In this document: positions 1 through 9,713 of the stretch, in pieces
Position numbering within the stretch: position 1 is the first letter of the stretch
How the letters are laid out: each line of letters starts with the position of its first letter
From: Paenibacillus humicola
GTDB taxonomy: Bacteria; Bacillota; Bacilli; Paenibacillales; Paenibacillaceae
Length of the DNA: 64,000 nt
Assembly (NCBI RefSeq): GCF_028826105.1
Contig: NZ_JAQGPL010000001.1
Span: 3,188,501-3,252,500 of the forward strand
Direction of reading: 5' to 3'
Notes under the pieces: model-generated
What the model was told of the DNA's origin: nothing
Seen by the model: the letters and a program-made list of their open reading frames with translations, nothing else
The model's database searches: none
Made by a program: the position numbers and the translations under genes

Positions 1-1929
1 CTGCTTTTCCTGCCTGCCTCCCGGCGGCGCAGCGCTCGCTTTGTCCTGCAGGAACGATGCCGTAAAGGTGAACGTCGAGCCGGGGCCGTTCGTTTCTTCG
101 ATCCTGATCTCGCCGCCGAGCAGGTGGATGAGCTTCTTGCTGATGGCAAGGCCGAGCCCCGTTCCCTCCGTCTCGCGGGTCATGAAGTTGTCAAGCTGTG
201 CGAACGGCTGGAACAGATTGCCGATTTTGTCGGGCGGAATGCCGATTCCCGTGTCCCGGATCGAAAATTTGAGCGTAATCGCATCGTCCTTCACCGCCTG
301 CTTTTTGACCGAGATCGAAACTCCGCCCTCGCTTGTGAATTTGATCGCATTGCCGATCAGATTGAGCAGCACCTGCTTGAGGCGCTTCTCGTCCCCGACA
401 AGCACGGGCGGGATATCGGGGCTCAGCAGGAACGAAATGTCGAGCTTCTTTTCCTGCGCCTTCGGCGAGAGCACGTCCACCGCTTCGAAAATACACGAGC
501 GGAGATGAAAGGGCTCTTGGATCAATTCCGTTTTGCCGGAATCGATTTTGGAGAAATCCAGAATGTCGTTAATGATGGCGAGCAGCGATTCTCCGCTTTT
601 GCGGATGATCTCGAGATATTCCCGCTGCTGCTCGTCCAGCTCGGTCGTTTCCAGCAGCAGGTCCGTCATGCCGATGACGCCGTTCATGGGCGTGCGGATT
701 TCGTGGCTCATCACGGCGAGAAATTCGCTTTTCGCCTTGTTGGTCGATTCGGCGGCTTCCTTGGCTACCATCAGCCTCTTCTGCTCGGTGATGTCCTTGG
801 CGATAATGTAGTATCCGACGTTTTCCTGGTTGATGATGATCGGCGCTATGGACGTCAAAACTTCCGCGGCATGTCCGTCCTTGTGAAACACGGTGTCGAT
901 GCGCCGATCCTCCGAGCTGTCGCTGACCGAAGTCGCGAGAATTTCTTTGATTCCCTTCATGCCCGTAAATTTGCTGAAATTGACGCCCACCATTTCTTCG
1001 ATCGGATAGCCGGTCAGCTTTTGAGCCATGACATTGGTGTTGATCACATTTCCTTCGAGATCGAGCGAAAAAACGGCGTCGTGATTATATTTCTTCAGAG
1101 ACGTATACCGTTCGATCGTCTCCTGAAGCTTTCGTTCAACCAGCTTGCGGTCGGTGATATCCTGAACGGTGCCGTTTATTTTCATCGGATTGCCGTCCTC
1201 GCCGAACGTCGCCGCCCCGCGGATATGCAAAAATTTTTCGGTTCCGTCCGGATCGGTAATGGCGAATTCCAGACTTAAATTGCCCCCCTGAAGGGTAAAC
1301 TCGAGCTCCTCCTGAAACTGCCGCTTCATAAAATCGGGCACAAGATCGGCCGGCCTCCATGATTGCGCGCCTTCATTCTCCGGAAAATGATAAATCCGGC
1401 ACAGCTGTCGCGAAAAATAAACCCTGTGCTGCACGAGGTCCCATTCCCAGCTGCCGATGGACGCGATCCGCAGCGATTCTTCAAATCGTTCCTCCTGCTT
1501 TTGCAGGTTCGTGAACGTTTCCGCGGATCGTTCCATTTCCCGCAGCCGGTCTTCGAGCGCCTTCATCGCGCTCAAATCGGCGCACTCGAGCAAGACGCAC
1601 GCGGGCGAAGAGCCATCCGTGCGAATAATCCCGGCCCGGATGCGGACGGGAACCGGATCCCCGTCCCTGCGGGCCAGGCGCATCTCGCATTCGGCGAACT
1701 CCGTTTCGCCGTCCAGGAGGCGCTCTAATTCCCGCTTCGCCCCGGGCGGTTCGATCAGGTTAAAAAATTCGACGGACGCAAGCTCGTCCTTACGGATGCC
1801 GAGCATTCGGCATAACGCGTCGTTCGCGGCTATCCATTCCTTTGACTGCGAAAGGACAGCCAATCCATTTGCAGTAAACTGCGACCACTCTGCCGCATAG
1901 CGATGAGCATTTTCTTGCAGATTCAGCAT
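1..1929 (-). CDS. Multi-PAS sensor histidine kinase, C-terminus cut by window edge
   Basis: The reverse strand is open from an ATG at 1929 through base 1, so at least 643 codons are present and the C-terminus lies outside the window. I read three PAS-like segments (about residues 10-110, 150-263 and 273-376), then HisKA with the phospho-acceptor in SHEIRTP near residue 408, and an HATPase domain with GNAIKF, DTGIGIP and GTGLGLA near residues 528-591. No membrane segment is visible, so it is probably a cytoplasmic sensor. The sequence continues past the ATPase domain in a Gly/Gln/Lys-rich stretch, so a receiver domain may follow (inference). A GAGGGG ribosome site lies 8 bases upstream of the ATG. 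The ligand cannot be read from the sequence. Confidence 0.92.
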   Translation of the reverse strand, partial: MLNLQENAHRYAAEWSQFTANGLAVLSQSKEWIAANDALCRMLGIRKDELASVEFFNLIEPPGAKRELERLLDGETEFAECEMRLARRDGDPVPVRIRAGIIRTDGSSPACVLLECADLSAMKALEDRLREMERSAETFTNLQKQEERFEESLRIASIGSWEWDLVQHRVYFSRQLCRIYHFPENEGAQSWRPADLVPDFMKRQFQEELEFTLQGGNLSLEFAITDPDGTEKFLHIRGAATFGEDGNPMKINGTVQDITDRKLVERKLQETIERYTSLKKYNHDAVFSLDLEGNVINTNVMAQKLTGYPIEEMVGVNFSKFTGMKGIKEILATSVSDSSEDRRIDTVFHKDGHAAEVLTSIAPIIINQENVGYYIIAKDITEQKRLMVAKEAAESTNKAKSEFLAVMSHEIRTPMNGVIGMTDLLLETTELDEQQREYLEIIRKSGESLLAIINDILDFSKIDSGKTELIQEPFHLRSCIFEAVDVLSPKAQEKKLDISFLLSPDIPPVLVGDEKRLKQVLLNLIGNAIKFTSEGGVSISVKKQAVKDDAITLKFSIRDTGIGIPPDKIGNLFQPFAQLDNFMTRETEGTGLGLAISKKLIHLLGGEIRIEETNGPGSTFTFTASFLQDKASAAPPGGRQEKQ

Positions 1930-2032
1930 CCGTCGAACCCCTCTTTTTTTGTAAATTGGTCATCAAGCGCCCGAATGGAAGGCTCAATAATTTCATTACC
2001 CCCACACAGGCGCGGTGAACCGGCATGGCGGC

Positions 2033-2063
2033 AAAAAAAATCAGCCGGCATATCCGGCTGATT
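2033..2063 (-). terminator. Hairpin terminator
   Basis: A 10-bp perfect stem (2039-2048 with 2054-2063) is followed on the reverse strand by eight T. It lies downstream of a first terminator at 2161-2194, so it may be a backup for the aldo/keto reductase, insulating the kinase gene. Confidence 0.75.
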
Positions 2064-2160
2064 GTGCGAAAATAGCGAAAACGGCCGTCTCCGCTTCTCG
2101 GTGTTCCCGTCCTGCCTGCCGCGTTTGAACAAAGGCCCTCCAGGTTGAAAACGGCCCTTC

Positions 2161-2194
2161 AAAAAAACGAGCCGCTTTCGGTTTGAAAGCGACT
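2161..2194 (-). terminator. Terminator of the aldo/keto reductase gene
   Basis: A 10-bp stem (2170-2179 with 2185-2194, one G-T pair) is followed on the reverse strand by seven T, 45 bases after the reductase stop codon. Confidence 0.85.
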
Positions 2195-2238
2195 CTGCAA
2201 AACGGCAAACGATATCGGGTCTCCCGGCGGCCGGCTTT

Positions 2239-3159
2239 TCAGTCCTTCCAATCCTGCGGATGCCCGGGCTCGACGAGCTCGGCCGCGTAGGCGTTGGAGA
2301 ACACCTGCTCGGGGCTTTTGCAGCCCGGGATCACGGCGGTAACGGCAGGATGCTTCAGGCACCAGGCCAGTGCCCAGGATGCCATGTCCGTGCCTTCCGG
2401 AACCTCGTCGCGGCGGATGCGTTCGACCTCCTGCAGCTTCTGCTGCGTGCTTTCCGGGTCGTGCCGGTGCCGGACGTCGGTTTCGCCGAAAACGGCTCCC
2501 GGCTTGTATTTGCCGCTTAAATAACCGCTTGCGAGCGGCACCCGGGCAAGCACGCCGAGATCCTGACGGATGCAGGAAGGAAACACCTGCTCCTCCGGCG
2601 CCCGGTCGAGCCGGTTATACACGACCTGAATCGCTTCCGAGCCGACCTTCTGCGACGCATCCGTCTGGTGGATATTGGCGTTGCTCCCGATCGAGGTGCC
2701 CAGATGCCTGATCTTGCCCGCCTGTACCTGCTTGTCCAGCGCGGTCCACAGCGCATCGTTGTCGAATACCTCATCGGGACCGGAATGGAACTGGTACAAA
2801 TCGACATAATCCGTTTGAAGCGCTTTCAATGAAGCGTCAAGCTGACTGACGACGTCTTCCGCCGAAAAGCGGTCCGTTCGGGTGAAACGCTCGTGAAATT
2901 GATGCCCGAACTTTGTGGCAACAACCCAATTGTGGCGTCCTCGGCGGGCCAGGTAGCTGCCGATCATCGACTCGGACAAATGGTCCCCGTAGCATTCCGC
3001 CGTATCGATCAGATTCAGCCCCAGCTCGGCGGCCCGGTCCAGAATCGCGTCGGCTTCGTCCTGTGTAAACTGCTGTCCCCATTCGCCTCCGAACTGCCAA
3101 GTGCCCACGCCGATAACGGAAACTTTAAGCCCCGTGCTCCCCAGTCTGCGATACTTCAT
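2239..3159 (-). CDS. Aldo/keto reductase family oxidoreductase
   Basis: A 306-residue protein starting MKYRRLGSTGLKVS, with the family N-terminus and the catalytic Asp/Tyr of LIDTAECYGD near residue 52-60, Lys in VVATKFG near residue 83, and QFHSGPD near residue 124. Length matches single-domain TIM-barrel NADPH-dependent carbonyl reductases of the YhdN/AKR12 kind. Substrate is unknown. AAGGGAG lies 9 bases before the ATG. It is a single gene with its own terminator, and the divergent neighbour is a secreted protein. Confidence 0.93.
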   Translation of the reverse strand: MKYRRLGSTGLKVSVIGVGTWQFGGEWGQQFTQDEADAILDRAAELGLNLIDTAECYGDHLSESMIGSYLARRGRHNWVVATKFGHQFHERFTRTDRFSAEDVVSQLDASLKALQTDYVDLYQFHSGPDEVFDNDALWTALDKQVQAGKIRHLGTSIGSNANIHQTDASQKVGSEAIQVVYNRLDRAPEEQVFPSCIRQDLGVLARVPLASGYLSGKYKPGAVFGETDVRHRHDPESTQQKLQEVERIRRDEVPEGTDMASWALAWCLKHPAVTAVIPGCKSPEQVFSNAYAAELVEPGHPQDWKD

Positions 3160-3423
3160 GCCCGATCACTCCCTTGTCATATTCATCCTTCTCTATTAAA
3201 CGACAAAATGGCGAATCAAGTCAAAACCGTTCCCGAAAACCAAGGCACGAAAGAACCGCATGCCGGTAAATGAAAACCGGATCCGGTGATTTGGGTGCCA
3301 GCCTGCCGAGTGCAACCTTTTTGATCGCAGCCGCGTTTATAGGGGTGCAGACAAAATCACCGCAGTCATGTTCCTGCCGAACCTTGTTCCCAATATACCG
3401 CCAGTCACGGAGGGAGACCTGAA

Positions 3424-4359
3424 ATGAGAACGAAAAAAGCGCTGATGTCCAAAACCGCCCTGCTGGCCGCAGTCGCCGCATTGGCGTTGACCGTCCAGAC
3501 CGGTGCAGCCGGAGCTGCCGCGATGTCACCTTTGCAGACGGCGACGCATTCGCCGGAGCAGCAGAATGCCGCAATGGCTCATTATAAGGCGCTGCTCGCC
3601 CAACCGGGACAGCTGCCGTCCGCAATCGTTTATTTGAAAAAGCATATCGGCGAATTGACCGCCTACCAGTCGACGATTATGGTGCTTTATTTGGAAAACG
3701 CGCTCGTTAAGGCGCTTCCTGCGACGGACCAGCGGATCGGCACCCAGCATGTGCAGAATTCCATCGCCAAGGTGTATCAACAAGGGGACACCTTCACCAC
3801 CGTCGCGGCCCGGATGAAAGACGCTTCGGTCAAAGCGCTGCTGCTGTCGGCGGCAGCGAGCGGTTATAGACTGGAGACGGCGGAAGGCTTCTTTTTCCCG
3901 GTGGTGGATTACGCCGCATTCAAGCCGTTCCAGTCATTCGTAACCGCCGATATCCAGGCGTATCTCGATATCATGGCCGTAGAATCGGAGCAGCCGAGCG
4001 TCAAGGACGCGGGTTTGATGATCGGCTACCAGCAGATCGTCAACCGGGCGCTCCTGCAGGAAAGCTTCCTCAAGCGGTTTCCGAACTCCAATCGTGCAGC
4101 GAAGGTTAACAGCCTGTTCAAGCAGTATACAATCTTGACGTTTTACGGCGTGAACAATACGCCGCTCTTCGACTACGAGACGAAAACGATGCAGCCGAAC
4201 GCCAAGAAAGGATACTCGCTCATGCTGCAGTGGCACGACCCGTCCTCAAGCAGCTACCTGACACTGCTGCAAAAATTTATGAACACCGCCAAAGCGAACG
4301 ATTACAAGCTGACCGCGGCAATGGACAAATTCCGTAAAACGAATATCCCGAATGCGTAA
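3424..4359 (+). CDS. Secreted protein of unknown function
   Basis: 311 residues with a Sec signal peptide (positive MRTKK, hydrophobic core ALLAAVAALALTV, likely cleavage after GAAGAAA near residue 33-36). The mature part is mostly helical with evenly spaced hydrophobic residues and no cysteine. I recognise no catalytic motif or named domain. GGAGGG lies 7 bases before the ATG. The 265-base gap upstream holds no gene that I can see, and it does not match a riboswitch class that I know. A hairpin terminator follows. Confidence 0.85.
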   Translation: MRTKKALMSKTALLAAVAALALTVQTGAAGAAAMSPLQTATHSPEQQNAAMAHYKALLAQPGQLPSAIVYLKKHIGELTAYQSTIMVLYLENALVKALPATDQRIGTQHVQNSIAKVYQQGDTFTTVAARMKDASVKALLLSAAASGYRLETAEGFFFPVVDYAAFKPFQSFVTADIQAYLDIMAVESEQPSVKDAGLMIGYQQIVNRALLQESFLKRFPNSNRAAKVNSLFKQYTILTFYGVNNTPLFDYETKTMQPNAKKGYSLMLQWHDPSSSSYLTLLQKFMNTAKANDYKLTAAMDKFRKTNIPNA

Positions 4360-4365
4360 CGGATT

Positions 4366-4404
4366 TAAAACAACCGGCTCCGCCGTACAGGCAGGGCCGG
4401 TTTT
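4366..4404 (+). terminator. Hairpin terminator after the secreted protein gene
   Basis: AACCGGC at 4372-4378 pairs with GCCGGTT at 4396-4402 and is followed by T residues. The opposite-strand small gene ends at 4410, so the hairpin may serve both convergent transcripts. Confidence 0.65.
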
Positions 4405-4409
4405 GCCGT

Positions 4410-4586
4410 TCAAGGCCGTCCCGGCAGCCTGCGCAAAAAATAAACCGAGCCGGCGAACAGGGCGGCAGAGCCGGCCTCCCCGCCGGCGATTTTAACACCG
4501 ACGGGTGCGCTGCCGTCAATTAACGTTGCATACAAGGCAAGGCCGGCAGCCAACAAGACAAGATAAAGCAGCCATCGGACGCTCAT
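4410..4586 (-). CDS. Small two-helix membrane protein, unknown function
   Basis: 58 residues from ATG 4586 (MSVRWLLYLV). There are two hydrophobic segments (about residues 4-22 and 36-52) separated by a short polar turn, ending in RRLPGRP. AGGTGAGGG lies just before this ATG, which favours it over an in-frame ATG 15 codons upstream. It sits 81 bases after the histidine kinase on the same strand and could be the last gene of that operon. No family recognised. Confidence 0.55.
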   Translation of the reverse strand: MSVRWLLYLVLLAAGLALYATLIDGSAPVGVKIAGGEAGSAALFAGSVYFLRRLPGRP

Positions 4587-4667
4587 GACCCTCACCTGAC
4601 CTTTCTCCCGACGTCCTGAAAAACGGCGCAAATCCGCCGCATATTCGATAGGTCCGTTTTCCTCCGT

Positions 4668-6080
4668 TCAACGCTTCGCACCGCTCGGCAGTGAGATCTT
4701 TATCGTCGTTCCCTTATTCTCTTCGCTCGCAGCGGAGATCGAACCGCTGTACCGTTCGACAAGCCGTTTGGCAATCGCGAGTCCGAGACCGCTGCCGCCC
4801 TGATCGCGGCTTCGGGCTTTATCGACCCGGTAAAACCGTTCGAATACACGCTCCAGGTCCCGCTGCGGAATGCCGATGCCGTAATCGGCCACCTCCAGCT
4901 CCATGCCTCCGTCGCCGGCAATGGAACCCCTGATTCTGACCCGCCGGTTGTCTCCCGAATATTTAACGGCGTTGTCAAGCAGGATCAGCAAGGTCTGCTG
5001 CCAATGATCTTCAGTGAAACCAACAAGGTATCCGGCGTCGTTTGGAGGAAGCTCCTGCTCGAACGTGAATTCCGGATGCAGGCTGCCGAAGTCGGCAACC
5101 ATGCGCCGAACGACGCAAAAAGGGTCCGAGAGGAGCGCGCTTCGCTCCTCGCCCGCTGCAGGCGCTTCCGCTTTCGACAGCGCCAGCAGCTCCTGCGTCA
5201 AATCTTTAAGGCGCGCAAGCTCGCGCAGGGAAGCCTGCAGCGATTCATCCAAAATTTCCGGGCGGTGCTTGCCCCACCGGTTCAGCATCGCCAGATGGCC
5301 TTCGACAATCGCGATCGGCGTACGCAGTTCATGCGAAGCGTCTTCGACGAACTGCTTCTGCTGCATAAACGAGCGCTCGAGCCTGTCCATCATCTCGTTG
5401 AACACCTGGCTGAGCCGGGACAGCTCATCCCGCGTCCCTCCGATTTCTACCCGTTCGGACAGCCCGTTCTGCCGGATTCGGCCCATCGTGCCGGCCAGCT
5501 GACGGATCGGCTTGACGAACTGCCCGGCAAGCATCACGCTTCCGCCGGCGCCGAGCGCGATGCCGAACAAACCGCCGAATCCCATAACCAAGAACAAAAG
5601 ATGAGTCAGACTCTCATACTTTTCGAGATTTTGCGCCATTTCGATCGTGCCGGCGAAAGCCTTCGCCCGGAACGGACTCCGCAGAATGAGCAGATGATCG
5701 TCCCCGTGCCACTGGCTTGTCATTTCCGGTTCCGCCGCCTGCTGCGGCTTTACCCAATCCGCGGGCAGCCGGTTGCTGACGGTCAGCTCCGGGACGCCTG
5801 CGTCATTCAGGATCCGGATCATTTGATGGCTGTCGTTCATTTTGCCCAAAAAGCCGCGGCTTTGCGCAAGTCCGGGCGCACCGGGATCCGCATAAAACCC
5901 TTGAATTTCTTCCAGTTCCTTCTGCAGCTGCCGTTTTTCCTGGCCGAGCGCCCAGCGGTCGATGACAAGATACTGCACGCCGTTATAAACGACGATCAGG
6001 AATAGGATCAGCACGGACGACCAGGCGGCAAGCCTCCATTTGAGCGGCAAAGCGTTCAAGGGCTTCAGCAGGTTTGTCAT
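4668..6080 (-). CDS. HAMP-domain sensor histidine kinase
   Basis: 470 residues. A membrane segment at about residues 18-37 is followed by an extracytoplasmic sensor region of about 115 residues, a second membrane segment at about 160-182, HAMP (about 185-235), HisKA with the phospho-acceptor in DASHELRTP near residue 250, and an HATPase domain with DNAVKYS, DYGIGIP and GSGLGLA. Its ATG overlaps the stop of the response regulator gene (ATGA), so the two are translationally coupled. Domain order is that of OmpR-partner kinases. The signal is unknown. Confidence 0.95.
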   Translation of the reverse strand: MTNLLKPLNALPLKWRLAAWSSVLILFLIVVYNGVQYLVIDRWALGQEKRQLQKELEEIQGFYADPGAPGLAQSRGFLGKMNDSHQMIRILNDAGVPELTVSNRLPADWVKPQQAAEPEMTSQWHGDDHLLILRSPFRAKAFAGTIEMAQNLEKYESLTHLLFLVMGFGGLFGIALGAGGSVMLAGQFVKPIRQLAGTMGRIRQNGLSERVEIGGTRDELSRLSQVFNEMMDRLERSFMQQKQFVEDASHELRTPIAIVEGHLAMLNRWGKHRPEILDESLQASLRELARLKDLTQELLALSKAEAPAAGEERSALLSDPFCVVRRMVADFGSLHPEFTFEQELPPNDAGYLVGFTEDHWQQTLLILLDNAVKYSGDNRRVRIRGSIAGDGGMELEVADYGIGIPQRDLERVFERFYRVDKARSRDQGGSGLGLAIAKRLVERYSGSISAASEENKGTTIKISLPSGAKR

Positions 6081-6742
6081 CGCATCACGTACCCGATTCC
6101 GCGGATCGTCTGAATGTAGCCGTCTTCCGGGCAGCCGCTCAGCTTATTTCGCAAATAACGGACGTAAACGTCGACGACGTTCGTCTCCACGTCCGCGTCG
6201 ATGCCCCAGACGCTGTCGATCAGTGCGTCCCTTGTCAAGATCCGGTTCACATTATGCATAAAAACGGACAGTAGATCGAACTCCCGCTTCGTCAGCGCGA
6301 TGCCCACCCCGTTTCGGGTCACCGACCGCGAGACCGGGTTTAGCCGCAGATCGCGGAACGCAAGCGGCTGATCGCCGCCGCACCTCGTCCTGCGCAAAAT
6401 GGCGCGCATACGGGCGAACAGCTCCTCGATAGCGAACGGCTTGGGCAAATAATCGTCTGCGCCGTAGTCGAGCCCGTTCACCCGGTCGGATACGCTGTCG
6501 CGGGCCGTCAGCAGCATAACCGGACTGCCGCTTTTCCCGCGAATGCGCCGGCAAACCTCAAATCCGTCGATGCCGGGCAGCATGACGTCCAGCAGGATCA
6601 AATCCCAGTCCGACTCCAGCGCCAGCCGCAATCCTGCGGGCCCGTCCGACGCAGCCTGCACCGCATAGCCCTCATGGACAAGCTCGAGCTCGACGAAACG
6701 GGCAAAATTCGGCTCGTCTTCTATCAACAGGATTTTGTACAT
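6077..6742 (-). CDS. OmpR/PhoB-family response regulator
   Basis: 221 residues. The receiver domain has the acidic pair ED near residue 9-10, the phospho-acceptor Asp in LILLDVMLPG near residue 52 and Lys in YLPKPF near residue 101. A winged-helix DNA-binding domain follows (about 125-221) with TKREFDLL and VYVRYLRNKL. I choose ATG 6742 rather than the TTG one codon upstream because GGAGGG is 5 bases from the ATG and only 2 from the TTG. It is the first gene of the pair with the kinase at 4668-6080. Confidence 0.95.
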   Translation of the reverse strand: MYKILLIEDEPNFARFVELELVHEGYAVQAASDGPAGLRLALESDWDLILLDVMLPGIDGFEVCRRIRGKSGSPVMLLTARDSVSDRVNGLDYGADDYLPKPFAIEELFARMRAILRRTRCGGDQPLAFRDLRLNPVSRSVTRNGVGIALTKREFDLLSVFMHNVNRILTRDALIDSVWGIDADVETNVVDVYVRYLRNKLSGCPEDGYIQTIRGIGYVMR

Positions 6743-6841
6743 CAAGACCCTCCGTCAACGTTGAATGATTTCCATCCTGTCTTGCCCATTATAAGGCACG
6801 AAGCTGAAAAAGGTCTGTGAAACCGGCTGATCATGCGGAAA

Positions 6842-6882
6842 AAGGAAAAGAGACTTCGTTCGCATTCGTTTCGAACGAAGTC
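6842..6882 (-). terminator. Terminator of the glycosyltransferase gene
   Basis: An 11-bp perfect stem (6852-6862 with 6872-6882) is followed on the reverse strand by a T-rich run. It begins 10 bases after the glycosyltransferase stop codon. Confidence 0.85.
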
Positions 6883-6891
6883 CCCATTCAT

Positions 6892-7989
6892 TCATCGTAC
6901 TTTGGCAGCATACAGCCGGGCGAGCCGGGCGGCCGTGCCGCTCCAGCCGAACCGGCTTACAGCATCTTTTCTCGCCTGCCTCGCCAGCCGGGCCGACAGC
7001 GCCGAGTTCCGTGCAAGCTTGACGAGTTTGTCGGCAAACGCCTGCGGCTTCCGGTAAGCGGTGACGAGCAGCCCGTTCCGGTGATGCCGGATAATTTCCG
7101 GAATCCCCCCGTTCCGGGACGCGACGCACGGCAGGCCCGACGCCATGGCCTCGACATTGACGAGTCCGAACGCCTCGTGGCGCTGCGACGGGCAGACGAA
7201 GCAGTCGCCGGAACGGTAAAATCCCGGCATTCCGCCGCGAGACACGTACCCTTTGAACGTGACCGGGACCCGCAGGGAAGCCGCAAGCCGCTTCAAATGC
7301 GCTTTATAGCCCGCTTTGTTGGTCCCTCCCGCTACCGTAATCCGCATTCCCGGCACCGATTTGCGCGCGATGCGCACGGCCTTCATCAGGACGGGCAGCC
7401 CTTTGCGCGGGATCAGCCGGCCTGCGAACAGGACGTTAAAGCCTTTACCGGACGATCTCCGTCTGCCGGACGGCCGGAAACGGTCCAGGTCGACGCCGAG
7501 ATGAACGTAGGCGATCCGTCCGCGGAGCCGCGGAAACCGGGCGGACAGCGTGCGCTGCAGCGAACGGCTGTTGCCGACGATCATATCCGCCAGCCGCAGC
7601 TCCGCCGCAGCTTTCCGGACGGACGTCATCGGCGGCGAGACGAAGGTCATCGAGTGGAGGAAGACGGAAATCGTCGTTTTCGGAAAAGCCCTGCGCACGG
7701 CCGGAACGAAAGACGGCCGGTTGTCGATCTGGACGATGTCGAACCGCCTGCCGCCGACTTTTTTCAGCACCTTGGCAATATACTGCTTCTTCGAAGCTGC
7801 GGCGACGCGTAAAATCGTTAAATTGCCGTATACCGACCGGGACGGCAGTCCGTTTCGTTTGCGGCTGACGACCGTCACCCGGTGCCGGGATGGAAAGCGC
7901 CGCGAGATTTGATAGACGCTGTGTTCGACCGATCCTCCGACCGGCGGCGGCACCGGGATTTGTTCCGGCGCGATAATGAGCACATTCAA
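6892..7989 (-). CDS. GT4-family glycosyltransferase
   Basis: About 365 residues. The N-terminal half carries the Gly-rich PPPVGGSVEHS donor/acceptor loop. The C-terminal half has the GT4 features LFAGRLIPRKG near residue 195, the E-x7-E motif in EAFGLVNVEAMASG near residue 285, and GGIPEII. This is the retaining GT-B fold of bacterial glycosyltransferases, resembling spore-coat or polysaccharide enzymes. I choose the TTG at 7989 because GGAGGGG lies 8 bases upstream and the protein then begins MNVLIIAPE. An upstream TTG at 8031 has no ribosome site. Sugar and acceptor are unknown. Confidence 0.88.
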   Translation of the reverse strand: MNVLIIAPEQIPVPPPVGGSVEHSVYQISRRFPSRHRVTVVSRKRNGLPSRSVYGNLTILRVAAASKKQYIAKVLKKVGGRRFDIVQIDNRPSFVPAVRRAFPKTTISVFLHSMTFVSPPMTSVRKAAAELRLADMIVGNSRSLQRTLSARFPRLRGRIAYVHLGVDLDRFRPSGRRRSSGKGFNVLFAGRLIPRKGLPVLMKAVRIARKSVPGMRITVAGGTNKAGYKAHLKRLAASLRVPVTFKGYVSRGGMPGFYRSGDCFVCPSQRHEAFGLVNVEAMASGLPCVASRNGGIPEIIRHHRNGLLVTAYRKPQAFADKLVKLARNSALSARLARQARKDAVSRFGWSGTAARLARLYAAKVR

Positions 7990-8112
7990 CTCGGGGTCCC
8001 CTCCATACCTGCTTACTGTTGGTTCTACCAAATTATTCGCCGGCCGAACCGAAGTTGTTAGACAGGTATCATGAAGAGGGGATTTGGAGCTTGTACCGGC
8101 GGAGCCCGATGT

Positions 8113-8565
8113 TCAGGAAAAAATCGACACCCGCAGCACCAGCGCAACGGCGATCCCGAACAAAGCCCCGGCAAAAACCTCGATCGGCCGGTGTCCGAGC
8201 AGCTCCTTGAGCGGCCACGACTCCTCGGTTCCTTGCTCCGGCTTTGACATCGTTTTGCCGATTCGGTTCAATATTGCGGCATGCAGTCCGGCGTGCCGAC
8301 GGATGCCGGCCGCGTCATACATCGTAATGATGCTGAAAACGACGGCGATTGCGAACGAATCCGAAGCCAGCCCTTCCTGCATCCCGACTGCGGACGCGAG
8401 CGAGCAGACCGCCGCCGAATGCGAGCTCGGCATGCCGCCCGTGCTGAAGCCCAGCCCGATGGTCAGCTTTTTGTTCGTTATCCAATACAGCGGAATTTTG
8501 ATTGCCTGCGCGGCTACGACTGCGACCAAGGCGGCCATAAGCGGAAAATTAAAAAAAATGCCCAA
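8113..8565 (-). CDS. yuiD: YuiD-like divergent PAP2 family membrane protein (DUF212)
   Basis: About 150 residues from a TTG at 8565 with AAAGGAG 10 bases upstream. The start then reads MGIFFNFPL, as in YuiD homologues. The family signature STGGMPSSHSAAV is at about residue 41, followed by ITMYDAAGIRRHAG and the KELLGHRPIEV block near the C-terminus. There are four or five hydrophobic segments. It belongs to the divergent branch of acid-phosphatase/vanadium-peroxidase-like membrane proteins. Its reaction in Firmicutes is not firmly known. Confidence 0.88.
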   Translation of the reverse strand: MGIFFNFPLMAALVAVVAAQAIKIPLYWITNKKLTIGLGFSTGGMPSSHSAAVCSLASAVGMQEGLASDSFAIAVVFSIITMYDAAGIRRHAGLHAAILNRIGKTMSKPEQGTEESWPLKELLGHRPIEVFAGALFGIAVALVLRVSIFS

Positions 8566-8673
8566 CGTGCGCTTGCTCCTTTGCTCGTACCTCGACTTGC
8601 GGCACATGTCCGTACCGGTCCGACCGGGAGGTCAAATGAACCGGGTATTACTATCGATTATAACAGAAGCAGC

Positions 8674-9573
8674 TTACGACAAAAGACTTTTGTGAATCCA
8701 TATGGCCGCTTGAATGCCGTCCCCCATGGCGATCGCCGCCTGCTCGGAGTGGGCGGTCACGTCGCCGGCCGCCCAGATATGCTCGCATGCCGTCTGTTTC
8801 GTGCGCGGATCGACCTCGATGTGGCCGCTGCCGGCTACGGGAACGCCGAGCTGAGCCGCAAGCTCCGTTCTCACCTTGTTTCCGCCGAAGGCGACGAATG
8901 CGTGCGAGGCCGTCAGCCATTCGCCGCTGCCGGCAAGCCGGATCCCTTCGAGCCGGCCCTGCTCGTGCGCGATCTCCGCCACGGCATCCTCGACATAAAC
9001 AATGCCGTGACGAACCAGCTTGTCCCGATATGCAGCGCCGATCTCCGTCCGCTCGTGATTAATATAGATAAGATCGCGTGTCCAAAAGGTGAGCGTCAGC
9101 GCCATCGAAGCGCCGGCATCGCCCGAGCCGATGACGAGCGTCTTCCGGTCCGCCGTCTCGTAGCCGTCGCAGTCCGGGCAGATAAATACGCTGAGGCCGA
9201 GGCAGTCCAGCAGCTGCTCCTTCAGCGGAATCCGGTCCTGCACGCCCGTCGCCAGCAAGATCCGCTTCGACTCGTAGACATCGCCGTTATCCCCGGTCAG
9301 CATGAAGCCGGCGGTGCCGTTCCGCTCTGCGCGTACAACCCGTCCACGGACAAATTCGACCCCGAGCCGCTCCGCCTGAAGCCGGCCAAGCTGCCGCAAA
9401 TGCTGACCGCTGACGCCGTCCGGCCAGCCGATAATATTGTGATAGCAGCGGCACAGCGAAGAGCGGCCATCGCCCGAATCCAGCACCAATGTCCGGTGGC
9501 GGTATCTTCCCAGCTGAATGGAGGCCTGAAGTCCCGCGAGCCCGCCTCCGATAATTGCGCAATCGAAAACCAT
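8674..9573 (-). CDS. FAD-dependent oxidoreductase, thioredoxin-reductase-like
   Basis: 299 residues. The N-terminal FAD fold has IIGGGLAGL (residues 7-15), the redox motif CPDC is at 132-135, the NAD(P) fold has VIGSGDAGAS near residue 147, and the C-terminal FAD motif is IWAAGDV near residue 270. Length and CxxC place it with class II thioredoxin reductase-like pyridine-nucleotide disulfide oxidoreductases. The CPDCDG variant differs from TrxB's CATCDG, and no thioredoxin is adjacent, so the partner is unknown. GGGAGGT lies 5 bases before the ATG. Confidence 0.9.
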   Translation of the reverse strand: MVFDCAIIGGGLAGLQASIQLGRYRHRTLVLDSGDGRSSLCRCYHNIIGWPDGVSGQHLRQLGRLQAERLGVEFVRGRVVRAERNGTAGFMLTGDNGDVYESKRILLATGVQDRIPLKEQLLDCLGLSVFICPDCDGYETADRKTLVIGSGDAGASMALTLTFWTRDLIYINHERTEIGAAYRDKLVRHGIVYVEDAVAEIAHEQGRLEGIRLAGSGEWLTASHAFVAFGGNKVRTELAAQLGVPVAGSGHIEVDPRTKQTACEHIWAAGDVTAHSEQAAIAMGDGIQAAIWIHKSLLS

Positions 9574-9673
9574 ATCCGACCTCCCGACCGAGATGCGGGG
9601 AATCCCGCCTCGAAGCGTTCTTTTCTCTCATTATGGTTCGGATCGTTTTTTTTATCCTTCGCGCCCGCCTAAC

Positions 9674-9706
9674 AAAAAAAAAACGGCCCGGGCTATCCGG
9701 CCCGGG
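9674..9706 (-). terminator. Terminator of the eCIS-type effector gene
   Basis: A 7-bp GC stem (9687-9693 with 9700-9706) is followed on the reverse strand by ten T-rich bases, directly after the stop at 9714. Confidence 0.85.
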
Positions 9707-9713
9707 TGAACCT

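Noticed and set aside
124..1278. Plus-strand open frame of 384 codons
   Set aside because: Antisense to the PAS sensor kinase, whose motifs are unambiguous.
3170..3420. Possible riboswitch before the secreted protein gene
   Set aside because: Several short GC-rich complementary stretches are present, but none matches the conserved core of c-di-GMP, c-di-AMP, cobalamin, SAM or other classes I know.
8281..9672. Plus-strand open frame of 463 codons
   Set aside because: Antisense to YuiD and the flavoprotein; no ribosome site or recognisable domain.
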